Shown in pieces: positions 19,189-29,499 of a stretch of 64,000 nucleotides of DNA. A program made the translations under genes and the position numbers. How positions within the stretch are numbered: position 1 is the first letter of the stretch; every line of letters begins with the position of its first letter. Source of the stretch: Streptomyces sp. RerS4 (GTDB lineage: Bacteria > Actinomycetota > Actinomycetes > Streptomycetales > Streptomycetaceae); the NCBI RefSeq assembly GCF_023515955.1, contig NZ_CP097322.1, positions 5,814,501-5,878,500 on the forward strand. Reading direction: 5' to 3'. A model generated the notes under the pieces. The model was not told the DNA's origin. It was given only the letters and a program-made list of their open reading frames with translations, and did no database searches.

Positions 19189-20466
19189 TCAACCGGTGAA
19201 GGTCCACTTCTGGTTGGCATTGCCGCTGCACGACCAGGTCTGGACCGGCGTCGAGTCGGCCGGGTTCTGCTCGCGGACGTCCACGCACTTGTCCGCCGGG
19301 ATGTTCACCAGGTCCCGCGTGGTGCCGTTGTAGTCGAAGCGTTGGGCGCCGGTGCCGTTGCAGTCCCACAGCTGGACCTTGGCGCCGGGCGCGGTGGAGG
19401 CCTCGTTGACGTCCAGGCACTTGCCGAGCGCCCGGACGGTGCCGTCGCCCGGCAGGGTCCACCGCTGGGCGGCGGTGCCGTTGCAGGTGTAGAGCTGGAC
19501 CTGCGTGCCGTTCGTACTCTGCGCGCCCGCCACGTCCAGGCACTTGCCGGCGAGCCCGACGAAGGTTCCGGTGCGGCCGCCTCCGCTGTCGGCTGTGCTG
19601 ACGCGCACGTAGTCGACGACGAGCCGGCTGGGGAACTGCGTGGAACCGTCGGGGTCCCCGGGCCAGTCGCCGCCCACCGCCAGGTTGAGGATCAGGAAGA
19701 ACGGCTTGTCGAACGCCCACTGCTGGCCGCCGAGGTCGGCGGGCGTCCGTCGCTGGTACACCTGCCCGTCCACGGACCAGGTGATGGAGCCCGGCGCCCA
19801 GTCCACCGCGAAGGTGTGGAAGTCGTCGGCGAACGCCCGGCCGCCGGACAGGGTGTACGCGGCACCGATCCCGCCGGCGCCCGAGTACCCCGGCCCGTGG
19901 AGGGTGCCGTGGACCGTGGACGGCTCGAAGCCGACGTTCTCCATGACGTCGATCTCGCCGCTGTTCGGCCAGCCGACCTGGCCGATGTCCTCGCCGAGCA
20001 TCCAGAACGCGGGCCACATGCCCTGCCCGCGCGGCACCTTCATCCGGGCCTCGACGTGCCCGTACTTCTGGGTGAACCGGCCGGCGGTGTTGAGTCGGGC
20101 GGAGGTGTACTCGCAGCGGCCGTACCAGCATTGGTGGGTGCCGGGGTTCTCGCGGCGGGCGGTGATCACCAGGTTGCCGAGCCCGTCGAGCGCGGCGTTG
20201 GCGGCGCCGGGCGTGTACCACTGGCGTTCGTGGTTGTTGACGTTGTCCCCGGTCTCGATCTGCCACTTGCCGGGGTCGACGGCGGTCCCGCCGGGGCCGT
20301 CGAAGTTGTCCTCGAAGGTGACGGCGTTGACGACCGCCGCCCGGTCGACGGCAGGGGCGGCAGGCGCGGCCGGGGCGGCGACCGTTCCCCAGCCGAGCAC
20401 GACTGCCAGCGAGCCACTGACAAGCGCTGCCGGCCGTAAAACGCGTCTACGTAAGGGTGTGGACAT
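19189..20466 (-). CDS. Secreted GH16 beta-1,3-glucanase (laminarinase-type) with C-terminal ricin-type CBM13
   Basis: A protein of 425 residues. A Sec signal peptide (RRRVLRPAALVSGSLAVVLGWGTVAAPAAPA) precedes the GH16 catalytic domain (about 48-285), whose catalytic signature is GEIDVMEN (two Glu and Asp, about 168-175), with the upstream laminarinase-like region YTSARLNTAGRFTQKYGHVEARMKVPRG. The C-terminal 125 residues form a ricin B-type beta-trefoil with three QxW-like repeats (GKCLDVAGAQS..., GKCLDVNEAST..., DKCVDVREQNP...). It would hydrolyse extracellular beta-1,3-glucans. A paired TGGTCCAGA element lies just upstream. Confidence 0.92.
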   Translation of the reverse strand: MSTPLRRRVLRPAALVSGSLAVVLGWGTVAAPAAPAAPAVDRAAVVNAVTFEDNFDGPGGTAVDPGKWQIETGDNVNNHERQWYTPGAANAALDGLGNLVITARRENPGTHQCWYGRCEYTSARLNTAGRFTQKYGHVEARMKVPRGQGMWPAFWMLGEDIGQVGWPNSGEIDVMENVGFEPSTVHGTLHGPGYSGAGGIGAAYTLSGGRAFADDFHTFAVDWAPGSITWSVDGQVYQRRTPADLGGQQWAFDKPFFLILNLAVGGDWPGDPDGSTQFPSRLVVDYVRVSTADSGGGRTGTFVGLAGKCLDVAGAQSTNGTQVQLYTCNGTAAQRWTLPGDGTVRALGKCLDVNEASTAPGAKVQLWDCNGTGAQRFDYNGTTRDLVNIPADKCVDVREQNPADSTPVQTWSCSGNANQKWTFTG

Positions 20467-20489
20467 GAGGGGGGCCTCGATTCGGCTGC

Positions 20490-20513
20490 TGGTCCAGATG
20501 CTGGTCCAGACCT
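20490..20513. promoter_or_regulatory. Direct repeat TGGTCCAGA(N3)x2, chitinase-promoter / DasR-like operator of the GH16 gene
   Basis: Two 12-bp direct repeats, TGGTCCAGATGC and TGGTCCAGACCT, start 24 bp upstream of the GH16 start codon. The second equals the 12-bp repeat known from Streptomyces chitinase promoters and resembles the DasR-responsive element TGGTCTAGACCA. On the minus strand a TAGGTC box overlaps the repeat and TTGACC lies further upstream, so binding would hinder transcription of the glucanase. Confidence 0.6.
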
Positions 20514-20621
20514 ATCTGGTGAGGGGAGTGAACTCCCACACCGCACCGGGGTCAAGACCGACTGGGCTACCTTTGGCGCGCCCCGCCGTTCACCGAACCC
20601 TCAGTAGGGAGGCGCCCACAC

Positions 20622-21695
20622 ATGAATACGCCGCCACCGTCACCCCTCCGGATCGGGGCCCTCGTTCCCCTCACCCGCCCCGGCTGGGTCGAGGCGGGCC
20701 GACACCTGCTCGCGGGAATGGAGTTGGCCGTCCGCGAGGTCAACGACGCGGGCGGGGTCGCCGGACGACCACTTGAACTGGTCGTCCGGGACACCGCGGC
20801 CGATCCGCGGAAGGCCGCGGCCGCCGTGGACGAATTGGCCGGCCTGGGCGTGGCCGCGTTGGCGGGGGAGTACCACAGCGTCGTCGCCCGCGCCGCTGCC
20901 GCCAGGGCCGACGCGCTCGGCGTCCCGTTCCTCTGCTCGTCGGCGGTGCTCGACGCGCTCACCGAACAGCCCACGCCCTGGGTCGCGCGCCTCGCGCCGG
21001 CGCAGTCCCGCGGCTGGCGGATCTACGCGGACTTCCTCCTCGGCGCGGGCCACCGTCGCATCGCCGTGGCAACCCAGCCCAGCGTCTACTGGGCATCCGG
21101 CACCCGCATCCTGCGGGACCACCTCGCCCCGCGGGGCGCCGCCGTGATCGAACTCGACACGTCCGCGCTCGCCCCCACGGCGGTGTGCGACGCCCTCGCC
21201 GCCAACGGCGCGACAGCCCTGCTCCTCCTGGTCGGCCACCCGGATCCGGCCGTGTCCCTCGTCGAATCCGTCCGCGGGGACCGGCGCCTGGCCGAGATCA
21301 TGATCGGCGCTCCGGCGGGCCAACCGGAGTTCGCGGAATGGTCGAAGCTGCTGGGCGAAGACGGCGCGGCGATCCCGTTCCTGCGCTACCTGCCCGAACG
21401 CCTCGGCCCCCACGGCGAACGCGTCGAGACGGCCCTCCGGCAGCAGCTGGCCGAAGCCCCCTCCTTCGTGGCCTTCGAGGGCCACGACACGATCACCGTC
21501 CTGGTCGAGGTGCTCCGCTCCCCGCGCGACGGCACGGCCCCCTGGCCGCACATCAAGGTGGAGGGCACCCGAGGCCCGATCCACTTCTCCCGCCCACCGG
21601 GCACCCCCGTCTGGCAATGGACCTGGCCCCCGATCCACGTGACAGACCGCTCCCCAGCCCACCCCGACCGCTTCCGCACCCTCCACACCGGCTGA
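20622..21695 (+). CDS. Periplasmic-binding-fold protein (branched-chain amino acid/AmiC-type), apparently cytoplasmic
   Basis: A protein of 357 residues resembling type I substrate-binding proteins of the LivJ/FmdD/AmiC group: RIGALVPLTRPGWVEAGRHLLAGMELAVREVNDAGGVAGRPLELVVRDTAADP, then GLGVAALAGEYHSVVARAAAARADALGVPFLCSSAV. Normally such proteins have a lipoprotein signal and partner permeases. Here neither exists: the domain starts at residue 10 and no ABC genes adjoin. It may therefore be an intracellular ligand sensor like AmiC, or an orphan. It is divergent from the GH16 gene, sharing a 155-bp intergenic region. Confidence 0.75.
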   Translation: MNTPPPSPLRIGALVPLTRPGWVEAGRHLLAGMELAVREVNDAGGVAGRPLELVVRDTAADPRKAAAAVDELAGLGVAALAGEYHSVVARAAAARADALGVPFLCSSAVLDALTEQPTPWVARLAPAQSRGWRIYADFLLGAGHRRIAVATQPSVYWASGTRILRDHLAPRGAAVIELDTSALAPTAVCDALAANGATALLLLVGHPDPAVSLVESVRGDRRLAEIMIGAPAGQPEFAEWSKLLGEDGAAIPFLRYLPERLGPHGERVETALRQQLAEAPSFVAFEGHDTITVLVEVLRSPRDGTAPWPHIKVEGTRGPIHFSRPPGTPVWQWTWPPIHVTDRSPAHPDRFRTLHTG

Positions 21696-21792
21696 GCCCA
21701 CCGGCAGTACCCCGGCGCCACAGCCGGTCACGCGGTTGCCGGCCGGTGACGTCGTCGGCGGAGCTACGTGGACCAATGGTTCGATGTGCCGG

Positions 21793-22920
21793 CTACAGCC
21801 AGTCGCGCTTCTTGAAGATGACGTAGAGGCTGACGCAGACGACCGCCATCAGGAGGATCGCGAAGGGGTAGCCGGCTGCCCACTTCAGTTCCGGCATGTG
21901 GTCGAAGTTCATGCCGTAGATCGTGCCGACCAGGGTGGGGGCGAAGAGGATGGCGGCCCAGGAGGAGATCTTCTTGATCTCCTCGTTCTGTTCGAAGCCG
22001 GCTTCGGCCAGGGCGCGCATTTCGGCGTTTTGTTGTTGGGAGACCAGGGTGGCGTTGACGGTGAGGATTTCCGTCAGGGCCTGGCGGAAGCCGTCCACGC
22101 GCTCGCTGGTGTGGGTGACGTGGTCGGCCACGTCGCGGAGGTAGCGCTGGAGTTCCTCGTCCGTGCCGTACTTGGCGAAGCCCGCCATGAGGCCGTGGAG
22201 CATGCCGACCAGGGGGCGGGTGGCGCGTTGGAACTCGACCATCTCGCGGGAGAGCTCGTAGATGCGGCGGGAGACCTCCGGGTCGCCGCGGAAGACTTCC
22301 GTTTCGATCTCGTCCATGTCGTTCTGCACACCCGCGACGACGGGGGCGTAGCCGTCCACCACCGCGTCGAGGATGGCGTACAGGGCGGCTTCCGGGCCGA
22401 GGGAGAGGAGCTCCGGGGTGGCTTCCATGCGGCGGCGGACGCCGGAGAGGTCGGGGGCGGCGCCGTGGCGGACCGTGATCAGGAAGTCCGGGCCGACGAA
22501 GACGTGCAGCTCGCCGAACTCGACCTCCTCCGGGGCGTCGAGGTAGCGGGCCGCGCGCAGCACGACGAAGAGGGTGTCGCCGTAGCGCTCCAGCTTCGGG
22601 CGTTGGTGGGCCTCCAGGGCGTCTTCGATGGAGAGCGGGTGGAGGTTGAACTCTGCGGCAAGTGAGTGGAGTTCGGGCTCCGTGGGTCGGTGCAGGCCGA
22701 TCCAGGCCATGCCGTCGGGCTCCTCGCGCAGCCGGCGGAACGTGTCGGCCAGTGTGGCGGGGGAGGCCACGCGGCGGCCGTGGCGGTAGACGGCGGAGTC
22801 GACGACGCTGCGATGGTTCGGCGGCAGCTCCTGCGGCGGACGTTTCGCGGGCGGGGGAGTACGGCGGTCCGGGTGGTCCGGGCCGTCTGGGTGGGCTCGG
22901 CGGTCTCGGCGGTCCGGCAT
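21793..22920 (-). CDS. corA: Magnesium/cobalt transport protein CorA
   Basis: A protein of 375 residues. A large cytosolic alpha/beta N domain and long helices are followed by two C-terminal membrane segments with the pore signature YGMNFDHMPELKW (GMN) between them, and a short basic tail (FKKRDWL). This is the complete CorA architecture and forms a pentameric Mg2+ channel in the cytoplasmic membrane. The first roughly 35 residues are a Pro/Arg-rich disordered extension. It is divergent from the AlkZ-like gene, 68 bp apart. Confidence 0.92.
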   Translation of the reverse strand: MPDRRDRRAHPDGPDHPDRRTPPPAKRPPQELPPNHRSVVDSAVYRHGRRVASPATLADTFRRLREEPDGMAWIGLHRPTEPELHSLAAEFNLHPLSIEDALEAHQRPKLERYGDTLFVVLRAARYLDAPEEVEFGELHVFVGPDFLITVRHGAAPDLSGVRRRMEATPELLSLGPEAALYAILDAVVDGYAPVVAGVQNDMDEIETEVFRGDPEVSRRIYELSREMVEFQRATRPLVGMLHGLMAGFAKYGTDEELQRYLRDVADHVTHTSERVDGFRQALTEILTVNATLVSQQQNAEMRALAEAGFEQNEEIKKISSWAAILFAPTLVGTIYGMNFDHMPELKWAAGYPFAILLMAVVCVSLYVIFKKRDWL

Positions 22921-22988
22921 CGCGAGGTCGGCTTTCCGGTCGGGGATCGCGGACAGGGGCTGACCGCGACGCGGGATAGTTTCTCGGC

Positions 22989-24098
22989 ATGGCCTCCACG
23001 ACGCATCCCGTACTCGACACCCGCGCTCTGAACCGTGCCACGCTCGCCCGCCAGCTGCTGCTGAGCCGCGCCGAGATGTCCGCGCGCGACGCGGTGGCCC
23101 ACCTCCTCGGACTCCAGGCGCAGAACGTCAAGCCGCCCTACTTCCAGCTCCACGCCCGGCTGGCCGGATTCCGGCCGGCCGAGCTCGCCGGGCTCATGGA
23201 GTCGCGCGAGGTCGTCCGGATGGTCACCCTGCGCTCCACCATCCACACCCACACCGCCCACGACGCCCTCACCCTGCGCCCCCTCGTCCAGCCGGCCCGC
23301 GACCGGGAGGTCAACGCCTTCCGCAAGGGCCTCGTCGGCGTCGACCTCGAACGGCTCGCCGCCCGCGCCCGAGCCTTCGTGGAGGAGGAACCGCGCACCA
23401 TGGGCGAGATCCGCGAGGAACTGCTGCGCACCTGGCCGGACGCCGACCCCCAGTCCCTCTCCGTCGCCGCCCGCTGCCGGCTGCCCCTCGTCCAGGTCAC
23501 CCCGCGCGGGGTGTGGGGGCGCAGTGGGGCGGTACGTCTCACCACCGTCGAACGGTGGCTCGGGGAGTCGGGCGGGGAGGCGCAGCGCATCGACGACGTC
23601 GTCTTGCGCTACCTCGGCGCCTTCGGGCCCGCCTCCGTCAAGGACATGCAGGTCTGGGCCGGGCTCACCCGTCTGCGCGAGGTCTTCCAGCGGCTGCGCC
23701 CGCGCCTGCGCGTCTTCCGCGACGAGAACGGCGTCGAGCTGTTCGACCTCCCCGACGCGCCCCGCCCCGACGCGGACACCCCGGCGCCGCCGCGTTTCCT
23801 GCCCGAGTTCGACAACCTGCTCCTCTCCCACGCCGACCGCTCCCGCGTCGTCACCCCCGAGGCCAAGGGCCGCACCTGGACCGGGAACCAGTCCCATCCG
23901 ACCCTGCTGGTGGACGGGTTCCTCGCCGGGCTGTGGCGGATGGGGGCAGGAGAGGTGCTCACCGTGGAGTTGTTCGGTACGCACTCCGCGGCGGTTCGGG
24001 AGGAGATCGCGGCGGAGGGGCGGGCGCTCCTCGCCGAGATGGGCGACGGGCCGGGCGACGGGCCGGGCGACGTTCGGTTCGGGTCGATCCACCGCTGA
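22989..24098 (+). CDS. Winged-helix DNA-binding protein of the AlkZ/YcaQ family
   Basis: A protein of 369 residues with the HTH_42 (DUF1006) layout: N-terminal LNRATLARQLLLSR and AVAHLLGLQAQNVKPPYFQLHARL, then MVTLRSTIHTHTAHDAL, central winged helices, and the C-terminal core FLPEFDNLLLSHADRSRVV with DGFLAGLWRM. AlkZ members are DNA glycosylases that unhook interstrand crosslinks or protect against self-made genotoxins, using a QxQ-type motif; LGLQAQN fits this position. No biosynthetic cluster adjoins, so it may be the housekeeping-type paralogue. A TAGTTT box (22977-22982) 6 nt before the ATG hints at a leaderless transcript. Confidence 0.8.
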   Translation: MASTTHPVLDTRALNRATLARQLLLSRAEMSARDAVAHLLGLQAQNVKPPYFQLHARLAGFRPAELAGLMESREVVRMVTLRSTIHTHTAHDALTLRPLVQPARDREVNAFRKGLVGVDLERLAARARAFVEEEPRTMGEIREELLRTWPDADPQSLSVAARCRLPLVQVTPRGVWGRSGAVRLTTVERWLGESGGEAQRIDDVVLRYLGAFGPASVKDMQVWAGLTRLREVFQRLRPRLRVFRDENGVELFDLPDAPRPDADTPAPPRFLPEFDNLLLSHADRSRVVTPEAKGRTWTGNQSHPTLLVDGFLAGLWRMGAGEVLTVELFGTHSAAVREEIAAEGRALLAEMGDGPGDGPGDVRFGSIHR

Positions 24099-24214
24099 GC
24101 CGGCCCGGAGCCGGCCGGTATCGGCCGGTAACGAGCCCGGTGGGAGGAGCTGTTTGTGCCAGACTCCCCACCAGCTGACGTGCTTGTCTGGACACTGGAC
24201 ACTGGAGCGTGCAC

Positions 24215-25756
24215 ATGCGGATTCCGATGACCGTCGCGGACTTCCTCGACCGGGCGGAGCTGGGGTTCTCCGCCGGCCCGGGTGTGGTCGACGAACCCGA
24301 TCAGCCCGGCCGGCCGGTGCCCATGTCGACGTACGGACGACTGGGCGAGCGGGTCCGGGCGTGGCAGGCCGGGTTCGACGCGTTGGGCATCGGCGAGGGC
24401 GAACGCGTGGCGGTGGTGAGCCACAACTCGGCCCGGCTGCTGGAGCTGTTGTTCGCCGTACCGATGAGCGGCCGGATCTGCGTACCGATCAACTTCCGTC
24501 TCAAGCCGGATGAGATCGCCTACGTCGTCGAACAGAGCGGCGCGTCGGTCCTGCTGGTCGACCCCGAGCTGGAGGCGGCCACCTCCGCCGTCCCCGCCCG
24601 CCACCGGTTCGTACTCGGCGAGCAGACCGACACCGAGCTGATGCGCTTCGGCGTCGAGCCGCGCCCGTGGTCGAATCCCGACGAGGACGCGACCGCGACG
24701 ATCAACTACACCTCGGGCACCACCGCCCGCCCCAAGGGCGTCCAGCTGACGCACCGCAACATCTGGGTCAACGGGCTGACGTTCGGGCTGCACACCCGCG
24801 TCTGGGAACGCGACGTGTACATGCACACCCTCCCGATGTTCCACTGCAACGGCTGGGGCATGCCCTACGTGATGGCCGGACTCGGCGTCAAGCAGGTGGT
24901 GTTGCGCAAGGTCGACGGCGCGGAGATCCTGCGCCGGGTCGACGAACACGGCGTCACCCTCATGTGCGGCGCCCCCGCCGTCTGGAACGCGGTACTCGAC
25001 GCGGCGGCCGGCTGGGAGGGCGAGATCCCGGGCCGTGACCGCGTACGGATCGTCTGCGCGGGCGCTCCGCCGCCGAGCCGGATGATCGAACGGGTGGGCG
25101 AGGAGCTGGGCTGGGAGTTCACCCAGATCTACGGCCTGACGGAGACCTCGCCCCTGCTCACCTTCAACCGGATCCGGCCCGAGGACGCCGCGCTGCCCGC
25201 CGCCGAGCGGGCGCGCAAGCTGTCGCGCGCGGGGCTGCCGGCGCTCGGCGTGAAGCTGAAGGTGTCGGGGTCCGGTGAGGTACTGGCGCGGTCGAACGTC
25301 GTCCTGGACGGGTACTGGGAGAAGCCGCGGGAGACGGCGGACGCGCTGAAGGACGGCTGGTTCCACACGGGCGACGGCGGAGAGATCGACGCCGCCGACG
25401 GACACCTGACGATCTCCGACCGCAAGAAGGACGTGATCATCACCGGCGGCGAGAACGTGTCCTCCATCGAGGTGGAGGACGCGATCTTCAGCCATCCGGC
25501 GGTCGCGGAGGTCGCCGTCATCGGCGTCCCGCACGAGAAGTGGGGCGAGACGATCAAGGCCCTCGTGGTCGTCGCCGACGGGGCCGCCGCGGACGAGGCC
25601 GAGATCATCGCGCACTGCAAGGAACGGATGGCCGGCTACAAGGCGCCGACGAGCGTCGAGTTCCGCGAGGCCATCCCGCGCACGGCCACCGGCAAGATCC
25701 AGAAGTTCAAGCTGCGCGAGCCGTACTGGGACGGGCTCGACCGCCAGGTCAACTGA
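24215..25756 (+). CDS. Acyl-CoA synthetase (long-chain fatty acid-CoA ligase family)
   Basis: A protein of 513 residues from ATG 24215, where GGAG is 7 nt upstream; GTG 24209 is an alternative. Adenylate-forming motifs are intact: the P-loop NYTSGTTARPKGVQLTH (about 163-179), the A4/A5 region FTQIYGLTETSPLLT, GWFHTGDGGEIDAADGHLTISDRKKDVIITGGENVSS and the C-terminal catalytic Lys in RTATGKIQKFKLRE. It activates a carboxylic acid as acyl-AMP and transfers it to CoA. Chain length cannot be told from sequence. It stands alone, ending at a hairpin shared with the glutathione peroxidase gene. Confidence 0.87.
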   Translation: MRIPMTVADFLDRAELGFSAGPGVVDEPDQPGRPVPMSTYGRLGERVRAWQAGFDALGIGEGERVAVVSHNSARLLELLFAVPMSGRICVPINFRLKPDEIAYVVEQSGASVLLVDPELEAATSAVPARHRFVLGEQTDTELMRFGVEPRPWSNPDEDATATINYTSGTTARPKGVQLTHRNIWVNGLTFGLHTRVWERDVYMHTLPMFHCNGWGMPYVMAGLGVKQVVLRKVDGAEILRRVDEHGVTLMCGAPAVWNAVLDAAAGWEGEIPGRDRVRIVCAGAPPPSRMIERVGEELGWEFTQIYGLTETSPLLTFNRIRPEDAALPAAERARKLSRAGLPALGVKLKVSGSGEVLARSNVVLDGYWEKPRETADALKDGWFHTGDGGEIDAADGHLTISDRKKDVIITGGENVSSIEVEDAIFSHPAVAEVAVIGVPHEKWGETIKALVVVADGAAADEAEIIAHCKERMAGYKAPTSVEFREAIPRTATGKIQKFKLREPYWDGLDRQVN

Positions 25757-25775
25757 GACGCGGCGCCCCCGCGCG

Positions 25776-25812
25776 GCCGGCTTCCGTCGGAAGGACGTCC
25801 GAGGAAGCCGGC
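25776..25812. terminator. Hairpin between the acyl-CoA ligase and glutathione peroxidase genes
   Basis: Inverted repeat GCCGGCTTCC/GGAAGCCGGC (25776-25785 with 25803-25812), with a second nested stem TCGGA/TCCGA in the loop, between convergent genes. Confidence 0.65.
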
Positions 25813-25840
25813 ACCGGGCCACGCACGGGCGGGGCGGGGA

Positions 25841-26329
25841 CTACGCGGGCAGCTGCGCCTCGATCGCCGCGATGACCTCGGGCGCCTCGGGCTCGGTGCG
25901 CGGGCGGAAGCGCGCCACGACCTCGCCGGCGGGGGAGATCAGGAACTTCTCGAAGTTCCACTGGATGTCCCCGGCCTCGCCCTCCGCGTCCGGGGTCTTC
26001 ACCAGCTCCGCGTACAGCGGGTGCCGGTTCTCGCCGTTCACCTCGGACTTCTCCAGCATCGGGAAGGTCACGCCGAAGCCGGCCGCGCAGAAGGTCTGGA
26101 TGTCCTCCGCCGTGCCCGGCTCCTGGCCGCCGAACTGGTTGCAGGGCACGCCGATGACGGTGAAGCCCTTCGCCTCGTACGCGAACTGCAGCCGGGCCAG
26201 CCCGGAGTACTGGGGGGTCAGACCGCACTGCGAGGCGGTGTTCACCAGCAGGATGGCCTTGCCCTTGTGGGCGGCGAGGCTCGTGGGCTCGTCGTCCAGG
26301 GTGGTCAGCGGGATGTCGTACAGGCTCAT
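25841..26329 (-). CDS. Glutathione peroxidase family protein (Cys type)
   Basis: A protein of 162 residues with the family motifs NTASQCGLTPQY (peroxidatic Cys, not selenocysteine, at about residue 36), GVPCNQFGGQEPG (Gln of the active site) and WNFEKFLI (Trp-Asn). It reduces peroxides, in actinobacteria most likely with thioredoxin or mycothiol systems rather than glutathione. A second Cys in the GVPC motif is conserved. The start ATG is behind GAGGAGAGC. A palindromic repeat element lies 85 bp upstream. Confidence 0.92.
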   Translation of the reverse strand: MSLYDIPLTTLDDEPTSLAAHKGKAILLVNTASQCGLTPQYSGLARLQFAYEAKGFTVIGVPCNQFGGQEPGTAEDIQTFCAAGFGVTFPMLEKSEVNGENRHPLYAELVKTPDAEGEAGDIQWNFEKFLISPAGEVVARFRPRTEPEAPEVIAAIEAQLPA

Positions 26330-26414
26330 CGGGCTCTCCTCGGCAGGAACGCGACAGAAAGGGGAAGGGGCCTTGCCACCGGCCTCGGAGCGACGGCCGG
26401 CAACCTCCGAAGCT

Positions 26415-26485
26415 TAGGGGGTGTCCGCGGATCATGGCCGGGCCCGGGGCGGGCTATCCGACCCTGATCCACCGCACACCCCCTA
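26415..26485. repeat. MITE-like palindromic element, short copy
   Basis: A 71-bp element with imperfect terminal inverted repeats (left TAGGGGGTGTCCGC..., right ...GCACACCCCCTA) and an interior GATCATGGCCGGGCCC and TATCCGACCCTGATCC. The same ends and flanking interior occur at 62016-62181, where the middle is about 95 bp longer. The terminal CTA at 26483-26485 is the TAG stop codon of the minus-strand gene. No transposase is present, so it is non-autonomous or simply a hairpin repeat. Confidence 0.75.
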
Positions 26486-27388
26486 GGCCCCCGCACTGAC
26501 AAGGATGTCCGCCGGGTCGTTGACCGGCTGCGGCATGCCCGTGAGGTCCATGACGAACAGCGGTATCCCCAGCTCGTCGGCGCGGCCGCGGGCCTCCTCC
26601 GTGTACCCCGCCAGGGAGAAGTAGACGCTGGTCGCGGAGGCCGTGAGGCCGTTCAGCCAGACGCACTCCACCGCGCGCAGCCCGGCGGGCGCCGTCGTCG
26701 GGTCGACCTGGGCCACCACGCCCGGGGCCCGGAGGTCCACCGCCGCCGAGGGGATCGGCAGGCCGTCGGGTTGCCGGACGTCCTGGAAGCCGAGCCAGCG
26801 CAGGTACAGCGCGGCCGTCACCACCGCGTCCCGGGCCGTACGGATGGTCACGGGACGGAACGCCGGCCTCGGGATCGGGGTCCGGGCGCCGCCCGACGAG
26901 CCGGGGGCGGGCGCGGGGGCGGATCCGAGGGCGTGCGGGGCGCGTGCGCCGGAGCGCGGATCGGGTTCCCCCGGAGCGGGCGCCGGGCCCCGCCCGGGAG
27001 CGTCCCCCTTCGGCCGTACGCCGTCCCCTACGTCGCCCCGTACGCCGCCCCGCGCGTCCCCCGCCTTGCCCGCGCCCGCAGCCGACCCGCCCGGTCCCGC
27101 CGGCCCGCCCGGCTCGGCCGGCTGCGGCGGGAGCACGGGGATCCGTACGACCGTCCCGCAGGAACCGCAGCCCACCTCCGGGTGCGGCCACTCGCTCTCC
27201 CGCCCGCAGGCCCCGCACCGCACCGCCACCCAGCTCTCCGACCAGGTCCGATGCGTCAGGGGCAGCGGGGGCGCGGCGAGGTCCAGCGGTGGTGCGACCG
27301 GGCTCCCGCAGGCGCAGGGGAAGACCGGGGCGGTGTAGCCGTTCTCGCGCAGGCACGCCGGGCAGCGCACCGGTACCGCATCCGCCAT
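26483..27388 (-). CDS. Zinc-ribbon protein with C-terminal Mrr-like restriction-endonuclease-fold domain
   Basis: A protein of 301 residues from ATG 27388, with GGAGGGGG upstream. Two N-terminal Cys-rich knuckles (CPACLREN...CACG and CGACGRES...CGSCG, residues about 9-75) suggest zinc ribbons. A long Pro/Gly/Ala low-complexity linker follows. The last 130 residues (IRTARDAVVTAALYLRWLGF, VDLRAPGVVAQVD, TSVYFSLAGYTEEARGRADELGIPLFVMD) read like an Mrr/REase-type core, but the catalytic Q/E-x-K is AQVD, so nuclease activity is doubtful. Function unknown. The TAG stop is contributed by a repeat element. The REase-fold call is an inference. Confidence 0.55.
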   Translation of the reverse strand: MADAVPVRCPACLRENGYTAPVFPCACGSPVAPPLDLAAPPLPLTHRTWSESWVAVRCGACGRESEWPHPEVGCGSCGTVVRIPVLPPQPAEPGGPAGPGGSAAGAGKAGDARGGVRGDVGDGVRPKGDAPGRGPAPAPGEPDPRSGARAPHALGSAPAPAPGSSGGARTPIPRPAFRPVTIRTARDAVVTAALYLRWLGFQDVRQPDGLPIPSAAVDLRAPGVVAQVDPTTAPAGLRAVECVWLNGLTASATSVYFSLAGYTEEARGRADELGIPLFVMDLTGMPQPVNDPADILVSAGA

Positions 27389-27558
27389 GAGACCTGGACC
27401 CCCTCCGTCGCTGTGAGTGGGTCCATGCTCCACCACCGGCCACCGCAGGGGCGAGCGCGGGCGCGGTTTCACGCCGATGCGCCCCCGCGCGGCCGGCTTT
27501 TTGTGCAACTCACCGAACGGGATGCGGCTTTTGGTGGGTTCCGGGGTGGGTGGGCGCC

Positions 27559-27587
27559 TTGACGCGCGGGAAGTCGCCGCTTAGCTT
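27559..27587 (+). promoter_or_regulatory. gcl promoter (-35 TTGACG, -10 TAGCTT)
   Basis: TTGACG at 27559-27564 and TAGCTT at 27582-27587 are separated by 17 bp and fit the HrdB consensus. Transcription would start near 27594, inside the first operator-like palindrome. Confidence 0.6.
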
Positions 27588-27588
27588 G

Positions 27589-27624
27589 TTCCGTATAGCA
27601 GAACAAAAATTCCGGATGACGGAA
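27589..27624. promoter_or_regulatory. Tandem AllR-type operator candidates at gcl
   Basis: Two 15-bp palindromes, TTCCGTATAGCAGAA (27589-27603) and TTCCGGATGACGGAA (27610-27624), have centres exactly 21 bp apart, i.e. two helical turns. The first extends to a 21-bp palindrome with TTGTTC/GAACAA arms (27586-27606). They cover the predicted transcription start, which suits a repressor. Similar palindromes lie at hyi, aceB and the allR-allB region. Confidence 0.65.
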
Positions 27625-27656
27625 AAGTCTGACCGCCAGACCCGCAGGAGAACCTG

Positions 27657-29438
<1,782 letters not shown>

Positions 29439-29456
29439 CCCGCCCCGTCTGAACCC

Positions 29457-29499
29457 GACGGCCCCCGTTCCCTCCCCAGAGGAGGGAACGGGGGCCGTC
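29457..29499 (+). terminator. Perfect 19-bp hairpin after gcl
   Basis: Inverted repeat 29457-29475 with 29481-29499, loop CCAGA, 18 nt after the gcl stop. Confidence 0.85.
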
